DNA of 57,263 bases from Elusimicrobiota bacterium (GCA_003140895.1 PLLH01000043.1:1-57263), one strand, 5' to 3'; positions 8,544-16,216 are shown, counted from the stretch's first letter. Notes: generated by a model from the sequence alone, not told the origin. Numbers and translations: made by a program.

Positions 8544-8849
8544 ATGAGTCATGTTCTTATTCGGCATAAAATTAAGAATTATGAGAGCTGGAAACCGGTG
8601 TTCGATCGATTCAAAGAGACCCGCCGTTTGGGTGGAGAGAAATCCTATTGGATCTCTCATCCCTCTGACGACCCCAATAATCTCTTCCTGCTATTCGAGT
8701 GGGACACACTTGAAAACGCGAAGAAATTCTTGGGTTCGCCTATCCTCAGAGACACCATGCAAAAGGCAGGCGTTACGGAACTTCCCGAGGTCCATTTCTT
8801 GGAAGAGGTTGAGAAAGGAGCCGCCACCCTGAGTTACGCCAGAACTTGA
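8544..8849 (+). CDS. Dimeric alpha-beta barrel (ABM-like) protein
   Basis: 101-residue protein resembling the antibiotic-biosynthesis-monooxygenase/dimeric alpha-beta barrel superfamily: an N-terminal strand with H..I.NYESWKPVFD, a central FLLFEWDTLENAKKF and a C-terminal strand ending EVHFLEEV. Such proteins act as small oxygenases or heme- or ligand-handling proteins; the substrate cannot be told here. The start at 8544 is chosen because AAAGGAG lies 7 bases upstream; an upstream in-frame start at 8505 has none. It stands alone on the plus strand. Confidence 0.7.
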   Translation: MSHVLIRHKIKNYESWKPVFDRFKETRRLGGEKSYWISHPSDDPNNLFLLFEWDTLENAKKFLGSPILRDTMQKAGVTELPEVHFLEEVEKGAATLSYART

Positions 8850-8857
8850 CGAAAGGG

Positions 8858-8885
8858 TGTCCCTTTAAGAACCGGGGCCGTTCCC
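8858..8885 (+). repeat. Dispersed direct repeat, copy A
   Basis: 28-base element beginning TGTCCCTTTAAGAACCGG. It matches 21 of 28 positions with a second copy at 12364-12391 in the same orientation. The two copies bracket hipBA, the DUF1353 gene and mrr. It lies in non-coding sequence just after the ABM-like gene. Confidence 0.45.
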
Positions 8886-8910
8886 AGCTTCGTTCATCAT
8901 GGGGACTCCT

Positions 8911-10161
8911 CTAGGATTTCTCCGTGAGAACCGTCTTCAAATGAGCAATCATTTTGTCGGAATGAGTTTTAATTTTGTCGACGATCGAGTATTTCCCCGG
9001 GCCCGAAACCAGGTCGTTTCGTGTCTTATGAAAAGCGGCCGGCCATTTTTCGAGCAGCTCCTCTATGACCGCAAACACGGCTCTGGGCCCCACGTTGCCG
9101 TCGGTGGCGAGCTCCTCCCAATGGCGCAGCATGACCCAGTCGGGGCGGTTTTCCCCTCCCACTTTCATCGCTAATTTCTGGGAAATCCCCGGGTATATCG
9201 CCGTTGAAAGCAAATCATAAAAAGGGGCCAGCTTAACGCCGTCTCGAGAGAGAAGCAGCGAAATATTTTTTCCGTGCGCGTCATTATTTCCAATGATGTT
9301 ATTGAACACCAACCATTGTAAGAGCCGCTGTTTGTCGAGAGCGGGCGAGGCCGCGTATTGATCGACGAGAGCAAAACACATTTTTAACGTAGGACCCCCT
9401 TCCGATTCGTACTTCCGATTGGAGCCAAATCCAAGCGCCTGGCAAAAATCTTCCTGATGAAGCCGCGCCAAGTGGCCGCCTTCATCAGTGCGGTCGTAGC
9501 GTTCGGTGAGAAAAAGGGGCATCGGATCCGGCCAAAATTGGGCTTTCGCCGTCGGCAATCCCAAATGCGCGGCGAGCCTCATGCAGAACACCTCGTTCTC
9601 CACGGAATGGTCCACTTTATCGATGGGCGGTTTGAGAATATGCGAACTCGCGCGCGCCCCATGCGGCAGGAAGAATTTATCGTCCTTCATATAAACCGGA
9701 AGCTTGTTTTGGACACCGGCGAGCGAGAGCCGCAAGCCTTCGCCAGGGGACAAAAGCGGGCGTTGCGGCATTTGCTCAATCATTTTGCGGAGACTTTCAG
9801 GGGAAAGCGGCTCATAGAAACCGTCTTGATCGGGTGATTGTCCGGGAAGAAGCAGCGAGAGCGCGCCCGCGCAGTCCCCGCCCAAGGCCTCCAACAGCTT
9901 GAAGTCGTTTCCGACGCTCACGCCCAGGCGTTGCGCGATCAGAGCGCGCACCCCGGTTTCCGGCAGGAGGTTGGAAAAAAAGGGCGCGGCTTTGTTGTTG
10001 AGGAACGGTTCTTTTTGAAGCGGGAGGCTTAAAGAAATCGGCAGGCGCAAAGGGTTGGCCAGCCAGTCCGGGTCATAACGGAAAATGAGGAACCGGTTTT
10101 CGTCCTGCTCAAGATGGCCGACAAGGTGAGATTCCCAATAAACAAATAGTTCCGCGCTCAA
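8911..10161 (-). CDS. hipA: HipA-type Ser/Thr kinase toxin
   Basis: Toxin of a HipAB toxin-antitoxin module. HipA kinases phosphorylate targets such as glutamyl-tRNA synthetase and cause growth arrest. The N-terminal subdomain (APFFSNLLPE) is followed by the kinase core with LSLAGVQNKLPVY, the catalytic loop NNDAHGKNISLLLS and the metal-binding APFYDLLST. At 416 residues it is full length. It starts with TTG overlapping the hipB stop (TTGA), with AAAGGA 8 bases upstream, so it is translationally coupled to the antitoxin. Expression should be governed by HipB binding to the three operators upstream. The target protein cannot be told from sequence. Confidence 0.93.
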   Translation of the reverse strand: MSAELFVYWESHLVGHLEQDENRFLIFRYDPDWLANPLRLPISLSLPLQKEPFLNNKAAPFFSNLLPETGVRALIAQRLGVSVGNDFKLLEALGGDCAGALSLLLPGQSPDQDGFYEPLSPESLRKMIEQMPQRPLLSPGEGLRLSLAGVQNKLPVYMKDDKFFLPHGARASSHILKPPIDKVDHSVENEVFCMRLAAHLGLPTAKAQFWPDPMPLFLTERYDRTDEGGHLARLHQEDFCQALGFGSNRKYESEGGPTLKMCFALVDQYAASPALDKQRLLQWLVFNNIIGNNDAHGKNISLLLSRDGVKLAPFYDLLSTAIYPGISQKLAMKVGGENRPDWVMLRHWEELATDGNVGPRAVFAVIEELLEKWPAAFHKTRNDLVSGPGKYSIVDKIKTHSDKMIAHLKTVLTEKS

Positions 10162-10397
10162 ACCAGCCGTCCTTTCTCGCCCACAAGAAGATTGAGTCCC
10201 AGCCCGTTCAAGACGCTGAAAACTTTCCCCATGTGAAGAGAGGTCTTCCCATTTTCAAGATCAGACAGGAACCGTGTGCCGACTTTGCAAAGGGCGGCCG
10301 CCTCGGCTTGCTTCAAGCCCAATTGGGTCCGCTTGACCTTCACAATCTCACCCAGTTTAACGAAATCGCTAATAATTTGTGTTTTCGAAGTATTCAT
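10158..10397 (-). CDS. hipB: HipB-type antitoxin, Xre-family HTH repressor
   Basis: 79-residue Xre/Cro-type helix-turn-helix protein (LKQAEAAALCKVGTRFLSDLENGKTSLHMGKV covers the recognition region). It neutralises HipA and represses the operon. The last bases overlap the hipA start. Its ATG lies inside operator O1, so bound repressor would cover the start of its own gene. Confidence 0.92.
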   Translation of the reverse strand: MNTSKTQIISDFVKLGEIVKVKRTQLGLKQAEAAALCKVGTRFLSDLENGKTSLHMGKVFSVLNGLGLNLLVGEKGRLV

Positions 10398-10415
10398 ATT
10401 CCCGATCGGTAATAT
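10396..10415. promoter_or_regulatory. hipBA operator O1
   Basis: Near-palindrome ATATTCCCGATCGGTAATAT overlapping the hipB start codon. It is one of three like sites with a CCGATCGG-type core spaced exactly 49 bases centre to centre. Confidence 0.75.
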
Positions 10416-10444
10416 ATAACATAAAAAACAAGTTTTCCAGAGAA

Positions 10445-10464
10445 ATATTCCCGATCGGGAATAA
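10445..10464. promoter_or_regulatory. hipBA operator O2
   Basis: ATATTCCCGATCGGGAATAA contains the perfect 16-bp palindrome ATTCCCGATCGGGAAT. It lies 49 bases from both O1 and O3. The AT-rich stretch between O2 and O1 (10416-10440) is the likely promoter position for minus-strand transcription of hipBA. Confidence 0.78.
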
Positions 10465-10493
10465 ATTAAACAGAAATGAAGAATTTTCCGCCA

Positions 10494-10513
10494 ATATTAC
10501 CGATCGGGAATAT
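10494..10513. promoter_or_regulatory. hipBA operator O3
   Basis: ATATTACCGATCGGGAATAT, the outermost of the three operators. It mirrors O1 in having one arm base changed next to the GATC core. Confidence 0.72.
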
Positions 10514-10608
10514 CAACAGAGGAAGGGGGAGAAGGAATCAGATATGGGGAGTCCAATCAAAATGCCGCCTGTCGCGACTGGACCCCAATTATTCACTCCC
10601 GTCCTTTT

Positions 10609-11322
10609 TTACAGATGAAAATTCTGAATTTCCTCAAGGGACATCGGCCCTTGTTTTGATGTCTCGCGCTCTTTAATAATGGTTTTTAACTTTTCGAAAT
10701 CAGTCTCTTTTATTTGTCTTTCCGGTGGATTAACAAGAACGGTGACCTCGGTCATTTTTGGATCTTCCTTGGACTCTTCGGTATTTAATATTTCGATCTG
10801 ACTGCTTTCGTCAATTCGCAGGCTGGTTCTACTCGCATTCTTAATGTTGGCGACAGAAGCCGTGCTAAACGTGCATTTAACCGGCCATCGGGGGCCGAAG
10901 TGATACACGGCCGTATACATGATTTTTGCCGTGGCCAAATTAACCTTCGAAGCCAACATCGCGTTATAAAACGCTTCATGAACAGCCTTCCAATCCCGGG
11001 TCTTTTCGTCGCAGGCAACGTCATGAATGACGGACGCGTTTCTATACTTCCCTTCGTAGGGGCCGCCGATGACAGACCAGGCAACCTGAGGAATCGAAGC
11101 GCCGTCCACTATGGCCCCCTCGGGGGCCAACCATTCAACATGATACGGATCGATGTAGATAAACGGCTTAAGGAGCTGCATTTTCCTTCCATCGTTTAAC
11201 CACTTGGTTTCAACCGAGCCAATGAATTGTCCATGCGCCCCCCCGCCAAGAGGGAGTGACGCGCATCCCAACAAATTAATTAACGATCCGAATAACAGCG
11301 GAGTTGTGTATCTCATATTCAT
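10609..11322 (-). CDS. DUF1353-family lipoprotein
   Basis: The 237-residue product has a signal peptide with a lipobox (LLGC, Cys20), so it is likely anchored in a membrane. Residues about 60-150 match the DUF1353 family: DGASIP, then VIHDVACD with a His-Asp pair and a downstream FGPRWP. The molecular function of DUF1353 is unknown; a hydrolase-like role has been discussed because of the conserved H and D. The C-terminal third, after about residue 155, is extra, polar and charged. A GGGGGA sequence lies 8 bases before the ATG. It lies between hipBA and mrr, inside the segment bracketed by direct repeats. Confidence 0.75.
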   Translation of the reverse strand: MNMRYTTPLLFGSLINLLGCASLPLGGGAHGQFIGSVETKWLNDGRKMQLLKPFIYIDPYHVEWLAPEGAIVDGASIPQVAWSVIGGPYEGKYRNASVIHDVACDEKTRDWKAVHEAFYNAMLASKVNLATAKIMYTAVYHFGPRWPVKCTFSTASVANIKNASRTSLRIDESSQIEILNTEESKEDPKMTEVTVLVNPPERQIKETDFEKLKTIIKERETSKQGPMSLEEIQNFHL

Positions 11323-11392
11323 GAAAAGATTCCCCCTAATTTCCCCGTTTGTTGAGAGTGACCCCTTCTTTATAAGTAGGACCCCTTCTTTT

Positions 11393-12277
11393 TTAGCCTG
11401 GCTTAGTCGCTAAATAATGAATTGCTTTAAGCGGAAGCAAATTCTTTCCTTCTTCATCGATTTTCGAGTAATGCTCGACCCAAAGATCAAACAATTTTTC
11501 AGCATCGATGAACGTCACTTGGCGTTTTTCTTGGCGCCGGGAGCTTTTTGCCGCCTCGGTTGAAAACCCTCCAAGAGAAACATAGACACCCCTATCATTT
11601 TCACCCAAGCAAGAGAGGAATGAAGCAAATTCGCTACTGTCAACCTTCGTATCAATTCGCCGCTTTACCTGAACCTTCATTCTTGGGCCATTAATGCCAA
11701 GGGGATCAGTAAGAGCGACAATATCAATTCCTTCGTCGGGACCCGGCGGAGCAATCCAGTCAATATGGTAACCCATGGCCCGAATAAGAGAAGCAACGAG
11801 CTTTTGAAAGTCGTAGGGGTTCATCGCACCGAGATATTCTTGAATGGTCGACCAAGCAGCCTCTTCCGCTTCCTCGAGGCTACTAATCGCTTGCGCAACA
11901 TCCGATTCGGCTTCCTCGTCATTAGGTTGAGAGAGTTTCCATTCCTGATACAACTCATGCTCTCTTTTCGCCAATTCCTCTGGATCGTGATACTTCGCGA
12001 TGACTTTTCGTCCTTCATCTGTGATAGCCCAAAACCCTTTTGTCTTCGTTATCCAACCGGCTTTCACAGGTCCGATTGAAAAAAACCGTGCAATCTTTTC
12101 GTAACGTCGAATCTTGGGGTGGTTTGGGTAGAAAGCCGCTTCGAAGGGTGTTGGAGGTAGTAGCTTTTCAAGTCGCTTCAAAAGCTCGCTAGCCTGGAGT
12201 GGGCCATCTGCTTTAACTAAAATTTCGAGAGTTGCACGTTGAAATTCACCGCGACGCTTTAGTGTCATTTCCGCCAT
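11393..12277 (-). CDS. mrr: Mrr-type (type IV) restriction endonuclease
   Basis: Endonuclease that cuts modified or foreign DNA. An N-terminal winged-helix Mrr_N domain (residues about 5-100) is followed by a charged linker and a C-terminal Mrr_cat PD-(D/E)XK domain. Catalytic signatures are visible as DEGIDIVA (the Asp) and VQVKRR (Q-x-K). It starts at ATG 12277 with AAGGAG 7 bases upstream; a TTG two codons earlier is less likely. It lies 135 bases downstream of the coupled nuclease/kinase/unknown cassette on the same strand, so it may belong to the same operon. Confidence 0.88.
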   Translation of the reverse strand: MAEMTLKRRGEFQRATLEILVKADGPLQASELLKRLEKLLPPTPFEAAFYPNHPKIRRYEKIARFFSIGPVKAGWITKTKGFWAITDEGRKVIAKYHDPEELAKREHELYQEWKLSQPNDEEAESDVAQAISSLEEAEEAAWSTIQEYLGAMNPYDFQKLVASLIRAMGYHIDWIAPPGPDEGIDIVALTDPLGINGPRMKVQVKRRIDTKVDSSEFASFLSCLGENDRGVYVSLGGFSTEAAKSSRRQEKRQVTFIDAEKLFDLWVEHYSKIDEEGKNLLPLKAIHYLATKPG

Positions 12278-12363
12278 TTTCAATCTCCTTTTCGTCGTCT
12301 TTCTTAATTTAGGATTTAAAATTGCTGTCCGCTGTTGGGGTGATAGTTTTCGACATTTAAAAG

Positions 12364-12391
12364 TGTCTCTTTAAGAAACGGCACTATTTCC
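12364..12391 (+). repeat. Dispersed direct repeat, copy B
   Basis: 28-base element beginning TGTCTCTTTAAGAAACGG, matching copy A at 8858-8885 at 21 of 28 positions in the same orientation. It sits in the gap between mrr and the three-gene cassette. Confidence 0.45.
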
Positions 12392-12412
12392 CCATTGCAA
12401 GAAAGGAAAAAG

Positions 12413-13606
12413 TTAGATCTGGCTTAGGTCAAAGAAATCAAAGTCCCCTTGATTCTCTCTTAACAATTCCTCAAGCGCCGCCTTCCAGTTGGCCTGATAT
12501 GCGCTTGTATTGTCACCTAAAGATTCGATCTTCTGGATGTCCGCATGAAGGCTAATAGCCCTATCCAAAAGGTCGATTGCTGTTTGGGCGTTCTTTCGCG
12601 GGTCCTTTTCTGTGGCCATTGCCGTAAATTGTTTGGCGAGCATGTATACAAGATGCTTACCGGAATCCCAGCGAGACCATGGTAGATTCGAGGTGACCGG
12701 TATAGAAAACGGAGAGAGCGTTAAGACCTGGTCTCGAAGGTTGGGGGGAAGCCGAACTGTTTCGTCTGGATGGATTATAGTACCCCAAAGAGCACTGGAA
12801 AAAAAGCGCGCGGGGGCGTCGCCCCCTCCACCCTGGGATGCAGCCTCCATCCAACGACCGCGCGTAAATTGCCAGAGGTTCTGGCTATGGCCGATGGCGA
12901 CACCGGTGGCTCCAAATCCAAACGACAACAACCCCATCGGACCGGCATAGGCGTGGAGCACAGGCTTACCTGTACATGCAAGGGTCAATCCTGCGACACA
13001 GCATCTTTTTACCGTTTCGCGGACGCTGGGGAGACGCTCTCCTTCGAACTCAAACCCGAAGTACCAACCATCTGAGTTCAACGCCGTTGCATAAGAAAGA
13101 ACAGCCTGTAATGGTTGATCTGCTGAGGTGACAGAGTGGCCGAGAACGATGGTGGCGTATATTGGAAGCTTGAGGTCATTGGCAACACGCTTTGATGCGG
13201 AGAACAAACGAGCGTTCAGCTGAAGAATATCCATCCGCCCCGCCTCGTAAACGACTGCCGGGGCGATAACGGCGTCCGCTTTCATACTTTCGTTGTCGAC
13301 ACGAAGCTCGTTTGTAAAATCAGTTAAATCCTGGTCGGAAATCTTATTGAGAGACGACACCCCTTTTCGAAACCGCGAGATGGGGTATGAATCAAATTTT
13401 GCATTTGTGAACTCAGGATTGTAGTACTGATGGTCAAGTAGAACCTCCGCGCCTAGGGCCTTATAACGTTTTGCATATGCTATAGCATTGTCCCGACTGA
13501 GGTCTCGGGGACTAATGATGACTCCAACCCCAACCTTTTGCGCAAGTTGTTCTTCCACTAGTATCTGGCTACGATCCCCACATTGATGCCACGCTCCGCG
13601 GCGCAT
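12413..13606 (-). CDS. Unknown protein of the kinase/nuclease cassette
   Basis: Not recognised. The 397-residue, soluble product has alternating strands and helices (VGVGVIISPRDLS, AEVLLDHQYYNPEF, PIYATIVLGHSV, KPVLHAYAG) that suggest a TIM-barrel-like fold in the first 270 residues, followed by a helical C-terminal part (about 310-397). It might be an enzyme acting on a nucleotide or tRNA/DNA base; that is a guess from the overall look only. Its ATG overlaps the kinase stop (TGATG) and has GGGAGG 6 bases upstream, so it is translated in step with the kinase. Confidence 0.8.
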   Translation of the reverse strand: MRRGAWHQCGDRSQILVEEQLAQKVGVGVIISPRDLSRDNAIAYAKRYKALGAEVLLDHQYYNPEFTNAKFDSYPISRFRKGVSSLNKISDQDLTDFTNELRVDNESMKADAVIAPAVVYEAGRMDILQLNARLFSASKRVANDLKLPIYATIVLGHSVTSADQPLQAVLSYATALNSDGWYFGFEFEGERLPSVRETVKRCCVAGLTLACTGKPVLHAYAGPMGLLSFGFGATGVAIGHSQNLWQFTRGRWMEAASQGGGGDAPARFFSSALWGTIIHPDETVRLPPNLRDQVLTLSPFSIPVTSNLPWSRWDSGKHLVYMLAKQFTAMATEKDPRKNAQTAIDLLDRAISLHADIQKIESLGDNTSAYQANWKAALEELLRENQGDFDFFDLSQI

Positions 13607-14463
13607 CAGAGGCCTCCCATCTTTCTAAGAATCGCACCGACTTGTCGAGCATCAGACGGTCGTTTGACCCGTTCTTTCTCCAATAGTCGAGTGAGAAGAA
13701 TTTTCCAATTCTGACCAAGCCCTTGAAAGGACGACTTTGTTAAGTGGACGGTCGATTCGCAGACTGCCTGGCGAAGCTGGCTTTCCGTCCTTATCGTCTT
13801 GGGATCATAAAAAGGGGACTCACCAGTAAGGGCCTCATAGAGCAGAATACCGAACGCAAATAGATCCGTGCGATGGTCGATGTCGTGTTTGGTGCCGTCA
13901 AACTGTTCGGGGGCAAAGTATCGAGGTGTTCCTATAGCCGCACCAGCGATCGTTTGAGTCAGGGCAGGAAGCTTAAGGTGACGAGCGAGACCAAAATCGA
14001 TGATTACAGGAGATCCACTGGGTCTTACGCGAATATTGGCGGGCTTCATGTCGCGATGAACGATCTCTTGTTCTTTCAAGGCGGACAGTCCATCACTGAG
14101 ACTAGAAAAGAATTCTACTACATACTTGATAAGCAACGGCTTCTCCGAAATCAACAAGTCCTGAAAATCTTGACCTTCGACGAACTCCTCGACAATATAG
14201 TGGCGCTGTTGGCCCGGTTTCGATGAAAACGTGTATTCAATGAGCTTAACGACGTTAGGATGGTTGATCGCCTGTAGGGCCAAAATCTCTCGGTCGAACC
14301 GGTCGCGCTCATAGTTGGGAGATATCAGCTTGAGGCATAGGTCGGCCCCAGATTTGTCCTTCACATGAAAAGCCGCTTTCTGTTCACTTGGGGTTAATGC
14401 CCGGACGAAAGAATAGTCTGGGAAGTTCTTCTCCGCATCCTTGATGTCAACGACATAGGCCAT
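13606..14463 (-). CDS. Hanks-type Ser/Thr protein kinase
   Basis: Cytoplasmic eukaryotic-like kinase of 285 residues with no membrane or sensor domain. Visible elements are a beta-3 Lys (LCLKL, K45), the alpha-C Glu (REIL, E59), catalytic loop HRDMKPANI (H136-I144), IDFGLA (D156) and the activation segment GTPRYFAPEQ. The glycine-rich loop is poorly conserved. The start at 14463 is chosen because its ATG overlaps the stop of the preceding nuclease-like gene (TAATG). The tight coupling to a nuclease-like and an unknown protein suggests these are its partners or substrates. Confidence 0.92.
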   Translation of the reverse strand: MAYVVDIKDAEKNFPDYSFVRALTPSEQKAAFHVKDKSGADLCLKLISPNYERDRFDREILALQAINHPNVVKLIEYTFSSKPGQQRHYIVEEFVEGQDFQDLLISEKPLLIKYVVEFFSSLSDGLSALKEQEIVHRDMKPANIRVRPSGSPVIIDFGLARHLKLPALTQTIAGAAIGTPRYFAPEQFDGTKHDIDHRTDLFAFGILLYEALTGESPFYDPKTIRTESQLRQAVCESTVHLTKSSFQGLGQNWKILLTRLLEKERVKRPSDARQVGAILRKMGGL

Positions 14464-15164
14464 TAGTTTGCGCGATTCCGAGCAAGAAGGGATGCGAGCT
14501 GGTAGTAATATGTCCAAACAGTAGGCTGGCTGCGCCGGGGCTTTCTTGCAATAGTTGCCGTGCCGTCATCGGATACGGAAATTAATCCGATGCCGATTTT
14601 TCCAAACACGAATTCCTTGCGAACGCGCTGAGCCACTTTCTCTGGCAATGCAACAAATGATAGATGTGCAAAAATCCTATTTCGGGCCGCTTGCTCGACT
14701 GCCCTTTGCCAGTTTGAAACCTTTACTTCAATGGTGATTATTTCTGGGAGAATCTGCCTCCAAGGCGGCGAAAGCGAAAAACTATTGGCCGACGTTTCAA
14801 TCGCTGCCGCATCCACAAGACAGGCAAGCCGGTCACTCAGTTTTCTTGGAGATGTGCCCATTCTCTGCGCAATCGTCTCTAGCCGAGCTTTGCCGACTGC
14901 TCGAAGGTAGGCAAGAATTTGGGCATCGGAAATTTCGATATTCGCCAGAGCGAAAACCTGGGGGTTGTACGAGACCAAGACAAGATCTGGGATACCCGCG
15001 CCAATTGGAATGGACGCGGCGGCCCACGAGTGCACGCCCGGGCAAAAGAGTTCTGGAATTTGGTCAGCGACGATGTCCTGCATAAGGGCCTCGGGCCCTT
15101 GACGACGTGGGCGGAACTGGGTCACTGCAATTGAGTCTATGGTCGGTGGCATTGAACATAGCAT
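14463..15164 (-). CDS. PD-(D/E)XK nuclease-like protein with inserted winged helix
   Basis: I read this as a restriction-endonuclease-fold protein. A first helix (EALMQDIVADQIPELF) and strand lead to GIPDLVLV (Asp60); further on, ITIEVKV gives Glu146 and Lys148, completing PD...ExK. Between them, residues about 78-135 look like a winged helix (AQILAYLRAVGKARLETIAQRM). That arrangement would couple DNA recognition to cleavage. It is the first gene of the three-gene coupled cassette. A GGAG lies 10 bases before the ATG; a second Met at residue 5 is also possible. The family name is not known to me. Confidence 0.75.
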   Translation of the reverse strand: MLCSMPPTIDSIAVTQFRPRRQGPEALMQDIVADQIPELFCPGVHSWAAASIPIGAGIPDLVLVSYNPQVFALANIEISDAQILAYLRAVGKARLETIAQRMGTSPRKLSDRLACLVDAAAIETSANSFSLSPPWRQILPEIITIEVKVSNWQRAVEQAARNRIFAHLSFVALPEKVAQRVRKEFVFGKIGIGLISVSDDGTATIARKPRRSQPTVWTYYYQLASLLARNRAN

Positions 15165-15322
15165 AGCGGAAATACTCCATTATCAGCCAGCAAGTTTTCT
15201 AAATTCTTCAAATTGAGCCCTGGTAAAGCAAGAGTCGGGACTGCTCCAAATACACTAACCGGCCCCAATTTTATCATTGGAAACAGGTAAAAGAAATCAA
15301 ACAGGCGATAAAAAGACGGGGG
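15165..15322. other. Intergenic region upstream of the defence cassette
   Basis: No gene seen. It should hold the promoter of the minus-strand cassette (15164 to 12413). A small inverted repeat CCAAT...ATTGG (around 15265-15280) is present. It borders the decayed hydrolase tail. I could not assign -35/-10 boxes with confidence. Confidence 0.4.
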
Positions 15323-15412
15323 TTAGAACCAGGAACGGCTGGGGGTGGGCGATATTTTCTGGCGGTTGGTGTTTTTGGTGAGGCGGAATAAATTTTTATT
15401 CAGGCGGCGGGG
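15323..15412 (-). pseudogene. Remnant of the C-terminal tail of the 16217-17572 hydrolase
   Basis: In one minus-strand frame this stretch encodes RRLNKNLFRLTKNTNRQKIS followed by PTPSR and a stop at 15323. The intact hydrolase ends with RRKLNKNLFRLTKNTHRQKI followed by STTPSR. Most DNA differences are synonymous (for example AAC/AAT, CTA/TTA, AGA/CGC, CAA/CAG), so the copy diverged while still under protein-level selection. Its own upstream frame is closed by TAA at 15427-15425. It is the relic of a second paralogue, now separated from the intact gene by the outer-membrane protein gene. Confidence 0.75.
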
Positions 15413-15432
15413 AAGGGAGGGTTTTTATAGAG

Positions 15433-15464
15433 AGATGGGAGAGGCTTGGCGGCCCCTCCCATCT
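15433..15464 (-). terminator. Strong hairpin after the outer-membrane protein gene
   Basis: Perfect 9-bp stem AGATGGGAG / CTCCCATCT with a 14-base GC-rich loop, 20 bases after the stop at 15485. No T-run follows, so it may act as a factor-assisted terminator or an mRNA-stabilising hairpin. Confidence 0.55.
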
Positions 15465-15484
15465 TACAACTAGATAAGATTTGG

Positions 15485-16057
15485 TTAGAAATTCCAGCCG
15501 GCGAAGAGGCCCCAGTGCCATCCTCCCGCCTGGATTTTATCGCCGTTGATTTCCGTTTCCGCCTGGGAATAACGGACATCGGCGCCAACGTTTAATGCTT
15601 TTATCGGATTAAATTTGACGCCTCCGTCAATCCAAGGGCCGATTTGTGAAGCGGAAGAGGAATTGTCTCCCGAACTCATTTCCGCCGTGATATTGGCCAG
15701 TCCTCCGCCCACATAAGGCTTCACCAATTGGTCTTCCCTAAAATATTTCCGAACACCCAAGGCAAATTCAGATGTTTTTCCATCGACGTCTCTCCCGTGA
15801 ATGGTTACGGTTTTTTTGGAGCTCAGCAAGTCAAGCGCGATATTGACGGGCCACGATTTCTCCCGAATATCAAACATGATCCCCGCCTCGAATTGCTTTG
15901 ACCAATCCGCCCCGCCTTCCGTGGTCCAATCTCTCTCGGACAAGATCTTCTCTCCGAGAAGCAGATTCAGATTTCCCGTGACCTCCGCGGCGCGCGCTTT
16001 TGAACCAACCAAAACGCAGGACGCGATCAGCATACACACCATAACAGTTCGTTTCAT
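15485..16057 (-). CDS. Outer-membrane beta-barrel protein
   Basis: 190-residue exported protein: signal peptide of about 23 residues ending ARA-A, then amphipathic beta strands and a C-terminal aromatic (GLFAGWNF), the typical outer-membrane insertion signal. The pattern KPYVGGGLANI and NVGADVRYSQ fits the OmpW/OmpA-like 8-stranded barrel group. The precise role is unknown; such barrels are often small porins or adhesins. It has its own spacer upstream and a hairpin downstream, so it is probably monocistronic. Confidence 0.75.
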   Translation of the reverse strand: MKRTVMVCMLIASCVLVGSKARAAEVTGNLNLLLGEKILSERDWTTEGGADWSKQFEAGIMFDIREKSWPVNIALDLLSSKKTVTIHGRDVDGKTSEFALGVRKYFREDQLVKPYVGGGLANITAEMSSGDNSSSASQIGPWIDGGVKFNPIKALNVGADVRYSQAETEINGDKIQAGGWHWGLFAGWNF

Positions 16058-16197
16058 AATTTTCCCTTTTAATAGATAGATTTCTAAACGCGCATAGACT
16101 TGAAATAAAAAAAGACAGGCTTACTGGACCTTAATCTTTGACACCTCAAGTGTTCGGAGGGTTACAACTTAACGGTACGGTTTTTGAGGGGCGACGC

Positions 16198-16216
16198 GAG
16201 GAGGGGACCTCCTCGA
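16198..16216 (-). terminator. Hairpin directly after the hydrolase stop
   Basis: Perfect 8-bp stem CGAGGAGG / CCTCCTCG with a 3-base loop, starting at the base after the stop codon of the hydrolase. It marks the end of the five-gene lipoprotein operon. No long T-run follows on the minus strand. Confidence 0.6.
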
